DNA from: Phallusia mammillata
Taxonomy: Eukaryota > Chordata > Ascidiacea > Phlebobranchia > Ascidiidae
Reading direction: 5' to 3'
NCBI GenBank assembly: GCA_003260075.1
Contig: QLIY01000437.1
Span: 64,774 to 128,773, forward strand
Length of the DNA: 64,000 bases
This document shows, piece by piece, positions 39,901 through 52,274 of the stretch. Below the pieces are notes generated by a model, which ran no database searches, was not told the origin of the DNA, and worked only from the letters and a program-made list of their open reading frames with translations. Position 1 is the first letter of the stretch. Each line of letters starts with the position of its first letter. The translations under genes and the position numbers were made by a program.

Positions 39901-42374
39901 ATTCTAAATAACAAGTCTCATGGCCTACCTGTCCCGCCTTTTGTCCAAAGTTTTTCCTTTCTCGCAGTTTATTTTGCACTCTCCTTTGAAGTCTCCCTTC
40001 CCGAGTTTTTCCTAAATGTAATTTGCCGCTGTCGCCTCTCTACTGTTATGATTAAGAAAACTTGGCAAAAAACATCTCTCCTTATGGCGCGCTCCCCGCC
40101 CCCGTTTGCGACGAAAAAGGGTACGTTTCCTTGGCTAAATCGCTCGTCTTGTCGCGCATCCTGTGGCAGAAGTCCTGTCATAACAAATCTGTTTCTTGTG
40201 TTGTTGGCTGATGTTGAAATCATAGATTGGAATAACAGACAGGGAAAAATCACATTGGTCAGTCTGTGCGATAGACTGCATTTTGACATATATAATCTGA
40301 TGCTGTTACATTCTTACACATCTGTTGACCGCTTAAAATCGTAATCTGACTAAAAGGAGGAGATTAAGTCTTCGGGATTCGGCGAGGCGCCACCCGGGTT
40401 TCGGTGATGAACCAACCGAGCCACTGGTTGTGCAATAACCCACTGTTGTCAGCAAGCCAAGGAATATTTACATCACGCCCTATTTTAGGCGCCACACACT
40501 AAGACAGTCAAATACCGCGTGTAATTAATACCAACTATAAATATCGTTTGCAAACAGTTTACATAAACTCTACGTAATCCAAAGCGCACGACTAGTTAAC
40601 TGAAAGCTAACTGCAGGTAATTCTTTTTTTTTTGCTTTGATGTAACAGCGCTCGGACACAGTAGCTCTATCTATCTGAGTCTCCCATTAACGAGGGCCAC
40701 TTAGAACAGATCAATAACATAATCAAATGATTTGCCATTGGATGATATGTCGGTGTAGTCATTCCCAAGTATTATGTTTCAAGTGTGTGATCGTGCACCA
40801 GCGCGTCGCCCCCAGTTGGCTGCCTCGCTTCGACAATGGGACTCCGAACGCTCCTGAGAACAAAGTGTTATTCCATGCGAGGCCTTACCACTTCACGTTC
40901 ATGTCCCTGGCGGATATTATTGATTACTCCACTCTTTGTCCGTCGCAAAAGAACTTAATCGTGTTTTAATTGCCGGCGCAACGGTTCTGTCTACGAAAAC
41001 CCGACGTCTACTGCTGTCCCATAAGCACAGGTGCAGCTTCCACGTGTAGCTGCGGTGTCCATATGTGATGGACCTGGATATAAATATACCCGCTCGCGTG
41101 TTGTGCGTAAATCTTGTGCTCCGGTGGAAATATAACCACCGGTAATCCATCAATTGCAATTTAACTGCGGAGGAAAGTTCACTGACACTGGCCACACACA
41201 TCAAGTACAGATTGACAATCCGTCAGTTTTGGCGCTACAGGAAATATCGAATAGCGTTAATCGCGTTGAGGCGTCACACGCAGTTCTGCTAACTAGGTGA
41301 GGTGTCGCAGCGTGACAGGCAAATCTTTTCCAAAGCGTCAGTTTGACTCTGACTGAAAGGTCGCCATCAACAAACAAAGGAAGTCACTTCAAAGAGCGCC
41401 ACCAAAAAAGGAAGCACATTGTTTGGTTAGGCAGACATATACGCAAAACATAGATTGAAATTTGTTTTAGAGGGACGTTTTCTATTTTTGTGTCATTATG
41501 CACCTTTTTGGCAGCGAGACTTTTGTAAGTTTTTGGGCGAATTAACGAGCTTCTGTGTTAATAGTATTTGTTCCAATATTATTCCTGCCGTCAAAACCTG
41601 TTTGCGAGGTTGACGTTGCGTCGAGTACGCAAGAACGCAAACGTAACGCCCCTTTTTGGGTTTGCTCAGTCAATTTGAAATTTTATTTTTATCATGCGGT
41701 GGTCGTCAGGTGCCCGAAAATAGCATCACAACGCTGCACGCCAGCTGGAAACGTGAAGGGAGAATGTGGTTCCGCCAGTAATTGCGGCATTCTACATACG
41801 TTTTAATGCGGTTTTAACAATGTCATAAGAAAATAATAGTCGAACTGAAGTTTACAAACGTCCAGCGCAAGGGGAAAAGTAACTCTCACGCAACGAGTAT
41901 TTGCACAGCAGCGCCAACGTAGACTGTTTGTCAGCGTTTCTGAAAATACACCTGCACATAAAAAGCGTAAGTCATATTTTCTTGTCCGCGCGCACATACC
42001 AGTTATGACGTAATAGGTCTGCATTATGTCGACATTCTTTACATTAATTCCAGCGCGAGAGTTGGTCGCGGTCTAAAGAGCGTGTATATCATAGCGATTT
42101 GTTAAGCAATCAAAATTACTGTCGTGCAATAACAATTCATACATCGCCTCGGCGTTTGCGTCAGCTAAACACAACCACCCGTTGTCTTGCCAACACGCCG
42201 GTTACTCAACCAGGCCACATCAATAACTTTTTTGTCAACGACCCGCCATTTATTCGAACGCCTTTATTCGCTAACATAGCGTGGTTGGAGACCACTAGCA
42301 ACGACAAGTGTTGGAAAACTCGTCAAAGGCTTTCAGCAAATGGGCCTGCCGTCAAGCGAGCAAGCGATTGATGC

Positions 42375-42824
42375 TTTTCAAAGCAGAACGAGAAATGGGT
42401 TTTCGAGCGGTTCAGTGACTAACGCGATAACTGCCTGTGGCCTCTCCAAATCTATTACCTAAGCCACATCAGATCTTAGGTGTGGGTGTGGGCCACCTGA
42501 TACGCGCTGTTGGTGTGGTTTGTACTCACGCCCATTTATACCGTCTTATGGAAAACAACCAATTTCGGATTTTTCGTTTTTTCAAATCGGCTATGGGGGG
42601 GGGGCTTTCAAAGCAGAACGAGAAATGGGTTTTCGAGCGGTTTAGTGACTAACGCGATAACTGCTTGTGGCCTCTCCAAATCTATTACCTAAGCCACATC
42701 AGGTCTTGGGTGTGGGTGTGAGACACCTGATACGCGCTATTGGTGTGGTTTGTACTCACGCCCATTTATACCGTCATATGGAAAACAACCAATTTCGGAT
42801 TTTTCGTTTTTTCAAATCGGCTAT
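42375..42824. repeat. X-G10-X' duplicated block
   Basis: Copy 1 at 42375-42594 and copy 2 at 42605-42824 are both about 220 bp and differ by scattered substitutions and few indels. Ten G (42595-42604) separate them. The left copy stops exactly where the G run begins, and copy 2 continues into unique sequence. Confidence 0.9.
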
Positions 42825-43095
42825 AAAATGAAACTTAAAAATCTACACAAACATTTCTGCAAACAATTATATAATGGGCAAGGGCTTAATTTTGGTGCTA
42901 AAAATGTCGTCTTTAAGTCTGCCAACAAAAAACGTCTTGAAAAAACTTGTTTCTAATTTTTAACATGACAGAAAAAATCCACTTAACATAAGAACAATGC
43001 ACATGCTCTTTATAATTTTGTGCCATGAGTGGGCTTAATTACATACAGTATAAGCCGAACAATTACAAATACTTCAACCTAAGCACTTTGCGGAC

Positions 43096-43612
43096 AAGCA
43101 TAATCTGATGTCTGGAGGTATCTTTGTTAGTTTATCACAAACGGCCATCGTACAAAAGCCAATGTTTAGACCATGCACACTTGCGACATTTTGAAAATCA
43201 TCTGATCACGTCTTTGTCACTCCGAGAACTGACTACATACTTTCTGCATACTTTGTACTGTATTTTAATCTAATCGCAATTTTTTTACATACTAATAAAA
43301 TTAACACTAAAAATATAAAACGGAGAGGATAATATAGATCAATTCACTTTCTTTGGGGGGGGGGGAAGCATAATCTGATGTCTGGAGGTATCTTTGTTCG
43401 TTTATCACACGCGGCCATCGTACACAAGCCAATGTTTAGACCATGCACACTTGCGACATTTTGAAAAAACTCATCACGTCTTTGTCACACCAAAAAAAGA
43501 CTACATACTTTCTACTGCATTTAAATTTAATTTCAACTGCGTTTTTAATAAAATTACCACTAAAAGATAAAAACGGAGAGGATAATATAGTATTTTCCAA
43601 TTCACTTTCCTT
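43096..43612. repeat. X-G11-X' duplicated block
   Basis: Copy 1 at 43096-43354 and copy 2 at 43366 to about 43612 are separated by eleven G. The copies share AAGCATAATCTGATGTCTGG starts and cggagaggataatatag ends, but differ by several small indels in the A/T-rich middle. Confidence 0.85.
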
Positions 43613-45505
43613 TTGCTGTGCAGATATTGATAACAGCTTTAAACGCTCTTTTTCTTTTTCTTTAAAATTCTTTAGATCACAGACAATTCGAGTCAAACAT
43701 TTCACACCTTGCGCATAACACTCATTTTATTAGACTCGAACACTCACGAATTCCTAACCTAACTGCATTCGCGGCCGTCACGACGCAATGACGCAGCCCA
43801 GACGCGGTAATTCAATTAATTGGTGACGATTACATGCATTAAACTGCCTCCAGCCGGTTGTCGCTGTGATGTCGCTCCATACTCTACATGCAGAAGTGAC
43901 GGAATCGTTCAAATTGACGCAGTTCTCTCTCTGACAGCTTTGGGGCCGCAACCCGACCCAAATAGAGCATCGCATTGGCGACAATCCGACGTCTATGTCG
44001 ATTTTCCTGATTAAAATATTGCCCCGGTAGCGTGACATGCAATTTGACACGGACCGAATGCGCGTAATTGGGCAAAGGCTTTGATCCGGGAAGATTGGAC
44101 CTCCAGGTGAACCGACATGATTGCGCGTCAATTCAATCGCAAGTGCCTGGTTAGGGTGAATGTGAATGGCGGGAAAGGTGTGACTTCAATCATCGTCGCT
44201 GCCAAACGTATTCATGACGCCTTTAGTCTCGATTCTCGATTTTGTCGGTTATTGCAAAGCGTTACGCAATGGCGCGACCTTCCTTAATAATTGCAGGGAA
44301 TGCGACCGCACAGGAGGGCTTCCAAACTGGTGACAAATCAAGATCAGAAGGTTTATGGTGGCTAATGATACCAACAATAGGGAAGTTACGATATTCGCTG
44401 GGTTGCCATCGGTTGTGCAACCACCGGACACATCACTAAGTTCGGCGTATGACCAAGTATCGACCTTCAGTGCTATGATGAAGCAATGTCGGGTTTGCTT
44501 TGATGTCGAGCCCCTCGCATCCGTTCTATGCCCGCTCCCGATTCGCATTGCCGGTTAAATGTCGCGCGACGCAGTGGCAGTCACGTGATCACGAGAGATG
44601 CCAGGCCTCTGACGTGACGCCTATTTGCCGTCGCTTGACTTTGACAGCGCGTCTGATAGATTAACCGCGCCATCATTGAAGTACAAACATTGGGATAGAA
44701 GACGTTGCAAGGCAGATTCTAGGTTTTGTATGCACAGAACTTGAAGCAATGGTAATGGGAAGTTAGGGGCATCCATGGGAAAACAGGTCAAAGCGGAAAG
44801 CTAATTCCAGCACGAAAACACCGGCCTTGTTAGACGCGGTTTTCCGTAAAGTGGCAAGTGTACAAAACAAGCGCGGATCAAACAAGCTTCGCGCGTGGTA
44901 AAGTAATCACATCCCGTAGGATGGCGCACCATACACAACGTGTTTCCTTAAGGATGTGGCCGCTGATTGCAGAATAAACGTTTGTGCGTTAATGAATCAG
45001 GTCAATGGGACGTACAATGTATCCCAAACAAGTATTTTTTGCGTTAAACGTTTCATTGCGACCAATAAGAATCCGTCGCAGGTGGCCACGTTAAGAATAG
45101 CAGTGAGAGCATGATGGGATCGGATTTCATCGCTGTTGTTGGAAGTTCAAACTTCACGCATCGTTTGAGGCTTGTACGTCATTGGAAGATGCTAAAAACA
45201 AATCGACGTGTCATAGCCCTTCATTCGTAGTAAAATATATGCAGCATTTTTTCTTGTTAGAAAACAATGTGTTGCAAAAACTTTTATGTTTCAATTTTGG
45301 TTATATTTGACACTACAAATTTTACATGTGTAAAAGCATCACGCCAACAAACGATAAGCTGCAGACAAAGCACACTGTTTTGACCTATAAGGTCTCATTA
45401 GTGCAGCTGGTGACAAGAAATGATAAAAACTTATAGGTCGAAACAATGTACACTGCCTGTAGCTAATATTTTATATAGTTTAGTAGTTAAAGTCCACTAT
45501 AATTT

Positions 45506-45997
45506 TCACCCACTTATAGCGAATGCAAATCCCGGTTGGATGGTCTCCTTCTTATGCTTGACATTGGGTTGAGTCCGATAACTTGCAGCCCGATTTCGGC
45601 GTAGAAGTGCAATAACCGCAGCAACGAGCAAGATGAACATTAAACCGCCCACAACCCCAACCGATATGTAAACTTTAGTATAGTCCGATGCTGAATTAAA
45701 TATGCGCTCAGTTAATCAACTGAATACCATTTTTCTGCCGGTATGTAGGCTATGTTTCCGCTTACTTTGTGCATGCATATGTCTACTAAATTGGGAAAAT
45801 TACCCCAAAAATGTCTAAACACCCTGAAAAAACACAAACCTCAAAAATACCTTACAATATAGGGCTATGTGCAAAACGCAGTATGGCGTTGCTCACCCAC
45901 AGAGGATAAAAACAAAACCGTGTTTATAATGGTAGAACGCATTAGATTTTTTTACGACAAAATGTGACCACACCTTGCTATTATTTCCCAACCTTTT

Positions 45998-46049
<52 letters not shown>

Positions 46050-48592
46050 TCAGTGGGAATATTGGGCCGAACCCCAGACGCACAGACTTTGCTGTCTCGT
46101 CCAAAGTTTGTAATGTCGCTCTTTGTTGCCATCTCGTGGGCAAACCAGGACACTAAATGAGTTTCGCATTTAATATGGGAAAAATGCCACCACAAATAAA
46201 CATACCTTGTCGGTATAGTTGCATAAAGACTTCTTAGAGTTGCCTTTGCAAAGTATTACATCGCAAAATATGTAAATTCGTTGCATCGGAAGGTTTAACC
46301 ACTTAAAGGGGGGGGGGCTTCAATGTTGGAAGAGTTGTCGAAATTTATATTTCCTGTTTGAAAGGGCATCTTCAGTGGGAATATTGGGCCGAACCCCAGA
46401 CGCACAGACTCTGCTGTCTCGTCGAAAGTTTGTAATGTCGCTCTTTGTTGCCATCTCGTGGGCAAACCAGGACACTAAATGAGTTTCGCATTAAATATGG
46501 GAAAAAATGCCACAACAAATAAACATACCTCGTCGGTATAGTTGCATGAAGACTTCATGGAGTTGCCTTTGCAAAGTACTAGATCGCAAAATATGTAAAT
46601 TCGTTGCATCGGAAGGTTTAACCACTTAAACATCTGGAACCGCCATCGAAATATTGAATTTCTGTGGTCGTTTTTTACCACCAATACAGTTGGATCGTTT
46701 TTTGATGGGCAGCTGATAGAAGAAGGAATAAAGCTTATTATCAAAGTGTAAAACTGCACTCCATATTTTAGCTGGGGGGGGGGACGCCATCGAAATATTG
46801 AATTTCTGTGGTCGTTTTTTATCACCAGTACAGTTGGATCGTTTTTTGATGGGCAGCTGATAGAAGAACGAATAAAGCTTATTATCAAAGTGTAAAACTG
46901 CACTCCATATTTTAGCTAGCTAGAGGTAGGTATTATAGTGGGGGCAAAATCACATACTTTAATTAGGACTTAGGCTACCAACCGATGCACACTTGGACAA
47001 AAGGGTTATACTTTATTAATAAACAATCATTTGCACAGGCATTCGCTTGTAACGCTGCTTGGGTGGAACTTTTCGATCGTTTATGTCTATCCCAGTGGAA
47101 CTTTATTCATCTTGGCCGAAATATTTGGTCTAAATCGGTTTGTGTTATATTGTAAGGTCACACAAGAGTATGTCGTCATACTTTAACACCTTACAAGTGG
47201 AAATACCTCTGTTGCGCGAAAAATATTTTTAGCACACTACTGATGCATGAACCACAGTTTGGAAACCCCTGGACTTTCTAGTAAAGTCTATTCATTTTTT
47301 TGTTAAAAAAAAAATTACCCGTTTTCAATCAAATTGTGAATCGATTTTTCATCGTTGGTGTCAGGTTGGTGACTTGCAATGCAGCGTTGGACAATCGTAC
47401 TGGACTCTCCTGCACCATCTAGCGGGTTTAATTCCGACGCTTTAATTTCGACGTACAGAAACTGGCCAATCTGAAAATATGTTGGCATATTTGGTAACAT
47501 GAAAAACGTTACTTTAAACTGTGGTACCTACCGAAGTTAAAACGATGTGATCTTGTTGAAGGTTGCTGGAGGTAAAAGTTTCCTCGCGATGAAGTGACAT
47601 TTCCAAATTTCCAAAATCGGCAACGGACAGTCTGTATAATGTTGCATTTTTGTGTTTAAATATGTTTATTGAAACTTTGGATCACGGTATTTGTTCTATA
47701 CGTAACCATAAGAAAACAGTTTACACGACAATTAAACAAACCTAAGCAACCTGGAGTTCTACAAACTTAATGCTTGAAGTTTAAACAACAACATATAGAT
47801 GCATTTTAGTATAAAGTTGAAAATGGCGACATAATTCTCTTCCTTTTAGTTTACGAATTTGAGTACAGGTGGGCCCTAACTTGACTTACAACATGTTACG
47901 AAGTCTAACACGACAATCGCAGTTCTCTGTCAAAAATAAGTTAATTTATTGACAAGAACATAGATAGATGGCTTGTAAAACACACCTGCGCATATTGAAG
48001 AGCACTGGTACCGGCTTCTGGCCATAAAACAAGCATGACACGTTGAAGACGTTCTTCAGAGCACCTGTTTGAGCATCCCACATATAGATTTCATTTCGAT
48101 ACGAAGTAAAAATGCCACGTTTCTAGAAAAAAGATGATTCTAGTCAAACTATTTGAAGATACGTTTTGATTTTCAGATCATGGTATACCGTTATTTTGCC
48201 TCCACACAGTTGCTTCTTTGATATGTCGATCTTTATTTCAGAAACACCGTTGGAATGCGTTACTGTTCGGCAACGATCAAACGGAAAACCATTCCGAAAT
48301 TTCAAATTATTTGGCTGAAAATCGTCAGTCAGCTGGACTGTGACTGTCTCCCATTCGCATAATGTAGAATACCCTGCAACAAAGTAAAATGAAACAGCTG
48401 GTTAAATTGTGCATTCTCTGCTAATTGTACAAATTGTTTCAACATCTTGATGCTGTTTTGAACACAGTTATATTGCCTTAAACCAGTTTAAACTTAATGC
48501 GACTTACCATTCGTTAGATTAAAAGAAGCTGCAACTCGGTCAAACACAAAGGCTATGCAGTAGAAAAAGCACCAGCCTTTCCACTGAAACAT
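45506..48592 (-). CDS. ZP-domain single-pass membrane protein
   Basis: Exons in transcript order: 48592-48508, 48373-48189, 48122-47986, 47631-47532, 47470-47319, 46712-46529, 46474-46318 and 45690-45506, giving 394 aa. The N-terminus is a signal peptide (GWCFFYCIAFVF). The ZP-N half has conserved cysteines (TLCEW, DRCRTVTHSNG, QLCGGKI, VSCLFYG). The ZP-C half has VQRCIA, LIENGCPSKNDP, FKMF-like FQMFKW, IYIFCDLVLC and SCNYTDECPG. A transmembrane helix (VYISVGVVGGLMFILLVAAV) and a 35-residue basic tail end the protein. ZP proteins polymerise in extracellular matrices, including egg coats. The locus is broken by G runs: parts of two exons appear twice, and the donor of exon 46474-46318 is replaced by a C run on the coding strand. 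I used the complete middle copies, whose phases fit exactly. No convincing furin site is visible. Confidence 0.85.
46000..46047. repeat. G48 homopolymer run
   Basis: Forty-eight consecutive G. On the coding (minus) strand of the ZP gene this truncates a second copy of the exon at 46474-46318. The left flank does not match the right flank. Confidence 0.9.
46048..46640. repeat. X-G10-X' duplication of two ZP-gene exons
   Basis: The block at 46052-46306 is repeated at 46374-46630. The G run at 46308-46317 lies just before the right block's extra 5' stretch. It contains the tail part of one ZP-C exon, the intervening intron and most of the next exon. Coding comparison over about 67 codons shows seven amino-acid changes and one silent change. 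Confidence 0.85.
46640..46917. repeat. X-G-X' duplication of the ZP-C exon start
   Basis: The block ending at about 46773 recurs at about 46783-46917 after a G run. On the minus strand the right copy has the acceptor and the first 24 codons, then hits the C run. The left copy is complete. One silent and one replacement difference (Val/Ile) are seen. Confidence 0.85.
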
Positions 48593-49257
48593 AATGCTAT
48601 TGTGTTCCTATGTTGTCTTTTCACCAAGCGAAATAAACTCAACTCCACTTAAGCATTTTAGCACAAGCACAAGCTTCCTAACCAAACGTTAAGGAAACAT
48701 TACAGCGCCTAAGTTAACTGCATAAACTCAAAGCTCCTACAATTAACAGAAGCAGCAAGAAACGTGTTTTCTACGATAGTTAAGTGCAGTGTGACCGGTG
48801 CGCCGAATCTCTTTAGCCACGAGGCGACACAACATCCCGAGGCTATTGCCGCTGACGTCACAGCTACACCAGCGAACGACAAACCACTAAACCGTGACGT
48901 TTTTATAGCCGGCAATTAGGATGTTTGTCGCGTGGGGGCGTGCTCGACGTGTATTCCAACCAACTGTCATTCGGCTCGCGGCGACTTCTATTTTGGTCCG
49001 TTCACACGACTAGTGACGTCTTAAGAAACAGACAATGACGAAACATGCTGTTGTTGTTATTTAGAATGTTTACGAGTGGTTGGGAAACTCCCTTAAGAAA
49101 ACATTATCTCTTTGCTTTAATGTTCGCAAAATTTTATATGGCATGCAAAAACGTGTCACTTATTTGCAGATATTGCATTTGTTGCACATTACAAGTTACA
49201 CTTGCTTTAAGTTTAACAAATAAAACAAACAGTGTTTATAATACATAGATATATACA

Positions 49258-49621
49258 CAGGGTTGCCATCGACTTGAAACAAAAAATAAGGACAACCGAA
49301 AAATAAAATTTTAATACAAAACGAAACAAACGTTTTTGAACAAATCTTGATAATATGCAATATTTTGGCCAAATACAATCTGTTCCAGCAACTCCTTGTT
49401 AATAAAAAAAAATACTTAGTGCATCTCATAACAGCTCAGGTCTAGGTTTACTTTTACTTGTAGCAGGGATTTGACTAGTAATTGTTGAAAACAAGACAAA
49501 ATAAGGACGTAAGTCAAAAATAAGGACATTTCCTAGAAATAAGGACAATGAACTTTTGTAAGGCATACCCCCTCAAAATAAGGACAAATCTTAGAAATAA
49601 GGACGGTATGGCAACCCTGAG
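49258..49621. mobile_element. hAT-type MITE with CAGGGTTGCCAT ends
   Basis: The 364 bp element has perfect 12 bp inverted ends (CAGGGTTGCCAT/ATGGCAACCCTG) and an 8 bp target duplication tatataca at 49250-49257 and 49622-49629. The interior has repeated AAATAAGGACA motifs on the plus strand. It has no ORF. Confidence 0.8.
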
Positions 49622-51788
49622 TATATACAACATTGTGAAGGCTTGTTCTATGGGGGTTGCCCATTGTCGGTTTCAAACCGATCGAAAATATTGACATGCA
49701 AAGCAAATTAGGACATCCCGTCGGATCCAATTAGTCAACAGTGTGGATTTCCAATGTCGGCACTATTTGCAAATGATCAAAATCCTTCAATCACGTCTTT
49801 GGGTTTGCCATTGCACGATGGTGCTATTATCAAATAGGGGATTAACCGAGGCACACCACAGTCAAGGACCTGTTTTGTTTCCTGGCGAACGTCAAGATTC
49901 ATATGAACAACTGCAAAAATCGACTGCGCCAAATCCCTGTTCCCGAGAGACTGGTTGGTACAAACGGAAGAAATAAAACAAACAAATACTGCTTGACATC
50001 GATTACAATTGCACTCTAGCTTGGTCAGTATTAGAAGCGGCCCAAGAGCAATTGATTTTAGAACCCAGGCAAGCGGCAGAGGTATGGTTCAACCAGTTTT
50101 TCGTACGCTATAGCTAGTCCGTGAACATTCTATTTTACGCTGATGAGAGCATAGAGATGCCCTGCCGTTGCATATGATCAGTGCTTCCTACTTGACCAAT
50201 ATGTAATTATAGGATGCCGCAGATAATGCTTGTCTGTTTGTCCGGGTTAACATAGTGCTATGAAAGACCACAACCACAGGCTATAGTTTAAGACTGACAT
50301 CCATGTGTTGTAAGTTTACAAACTTTTTGTCTCAAGCAATATTTAAACTTAGTCGTTAGTGGCATATGACAGCCTTTTATATTGTTTTCAAACCTGTTAG
50401 ATTTGGAAAACATTTGGGTCTTTGGCTTTCCCAACAACAGCATAATAGTATTGATTTTCTTTTGAAATTTTTCTGTTTCATAATCATCAATTATAGAGTT
50501 GTTGTACTTCTATGGTTGTGTATGGTAGCGGCTGTAGATGCGTTTCGACCCGTTCCATGATCAAAACAGAGAAAAAAGTGTAGCTAAATATATGTACGAA
50601 AATAAGCATGAAAAGGATTTTTGCAAATTTTACTTTGAAAACGATTTGATCTCTCTGAATGAGTTAAAATGCGAATTTTAACATCTTTTACATCGAATCG
50701 CAGACGGAGTGGTAATTTGCGCACGCGTTCCTTATCAAGGCGAAGAAGATTAAGTTTCAAGTTCGATTGCACAAAGAAAGATAAGACATCGTCAGGGTGT
50801 GAGGTTACGAAAACTCGCAAGCCGTGGGGTGCGAGGTAAAAAGTGATCAGTGACCTTATCTTGTCCAACCTATATAGCTGTCCGCGATGCGTTGAGTACA
50901 CAGCATAGGGACAACGATAATTACGGGCTACTGAACGCAGTTGGTAGCGTGTATAATGCGTAAACAGCGCGGACCAACGAAAATCTCGCACTCTATTGTT
51001 GGAGAGACGGGCGCGTCCTCAGAAGCTGTCCTAACGAGACTCGATCAGAAAAAAGGCGGGACCCATTCTAAACAGTGAAGAAAAGTGGTACGCTGCTTGC
51101 AAACGAGTGTTAGAAAGACGAGCGGACAGCAGAAACGAAGGAAAGAGATTTAATCCCACTGACGAGAACAGACAGAAAGGGTTGCTGGTGCTCAAGCGTT
51201 CCTCTTCTACAGAACAGTATTGCATACCATTGTCAGAACATAATGTGGATTTCACATGTCTCTGGCAGCGGATTAGTCAGGGATGAGATTTTCGTCGACT
51301 TAATCGCCTTTGTTCTGAAGAGTCCCGCAGAGGGATGTGTATCATTCCGTGCAGCAAATGCATATTAGTGTTAGAGGTCTGTCATAGCAGCGGCTGTATA
51401 GTGAGAGGTTTTAGTAATGGGTAAGTGTATCAAGATTTCAAAATTTCGTAACCTTTAAGAATAGGCGTAATGTTATAGTGGTAGTTATCTGATTAACGTA
51501 AACATATTTCATTTCGCAACACACTTTTTCGTCACAGTGTTGACAAGTAATTGCTTTCCTGTAAACAGAACAGCAAACTGTATTACGTATGGCCGCTTGT
51601 GTCTTTGGGACGTGGACGTTACGTAAGGCCACAATTTCTAGGCGCAATTATTAATTTGCCTGGTAAGGTAACTCGTGTATGGAGAAGCTAACGTTATAAC
51701 CCTGTAATTTGGTAGTTGATTTGCGTAGGACCCCCCTGATTACCAAAGAAACATCAACGGCGGTTTATTAAACTGACGAGCCAGCGCA

Positions 51789-51891
<103 letters not shown>

Positions 51892-52274
51892 TGGACAACA
51901 GCTGACGCCGGTCCGTTGTCAGATTTTATTGGCCACAATAACGGGTCCTCGTTACGGCGATTTTTACTTCTCACACCGCCAGAGACAGTTACTGACTTCA
52001 GTCACACGCACAGTGCAGTTAAGAAGCGGAGGGGACAAACAGGCAGGCAGTTAACAGCGCGATAAAACGGCCGGGGCATTAATTGGCTGAAACTTGACAT
52101 TACAATATGACAGTCAGGGCCATTTGATTTACAGTCGCTTCTCCCCGCAGCCAATTTGAGTTTTCTCTCAGTTTAGCGAAAGTTTGCAGCACTGTGAAAT
52201 TGGTTGAGCCGTGTTCTGTTTAGGTAACATTGCCTAACCGTTCAACTTGCCTTTCAGCGGATTGCGTAGCTAAT

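Larger units (their letters stand above)
36218..45505. other. 9 kb gene-free region upstream of FGF
   Basis: No ORF here has protein character or splice-consistent neighbours. The longest, 39796-40344 on the plus strand, lacks any domain pattern. The region contains the tandem repeat at 36.7-36.95 kb and two X-G-X' blocks at 42.4-43.6 kb. It is the natural place for FGF upstream control elements, but I cannot point to specific sites. Confidence 0.5.

Noticed and set aside
39261-40344. Two plus-strand frames of 158 and 182 codons
   Set aside because: They show no domain pattern, irregular composition and no splice-consistent neighbours; such lengths occur by chance in 9 kb of non-coding DNA.
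45893-46195. Minus-strand open frames with long poly-Pro, and plus-strand poly-Gly
   Set aside because: They are translations of the G48 run joined to a truncated ZP exon, not a protein.
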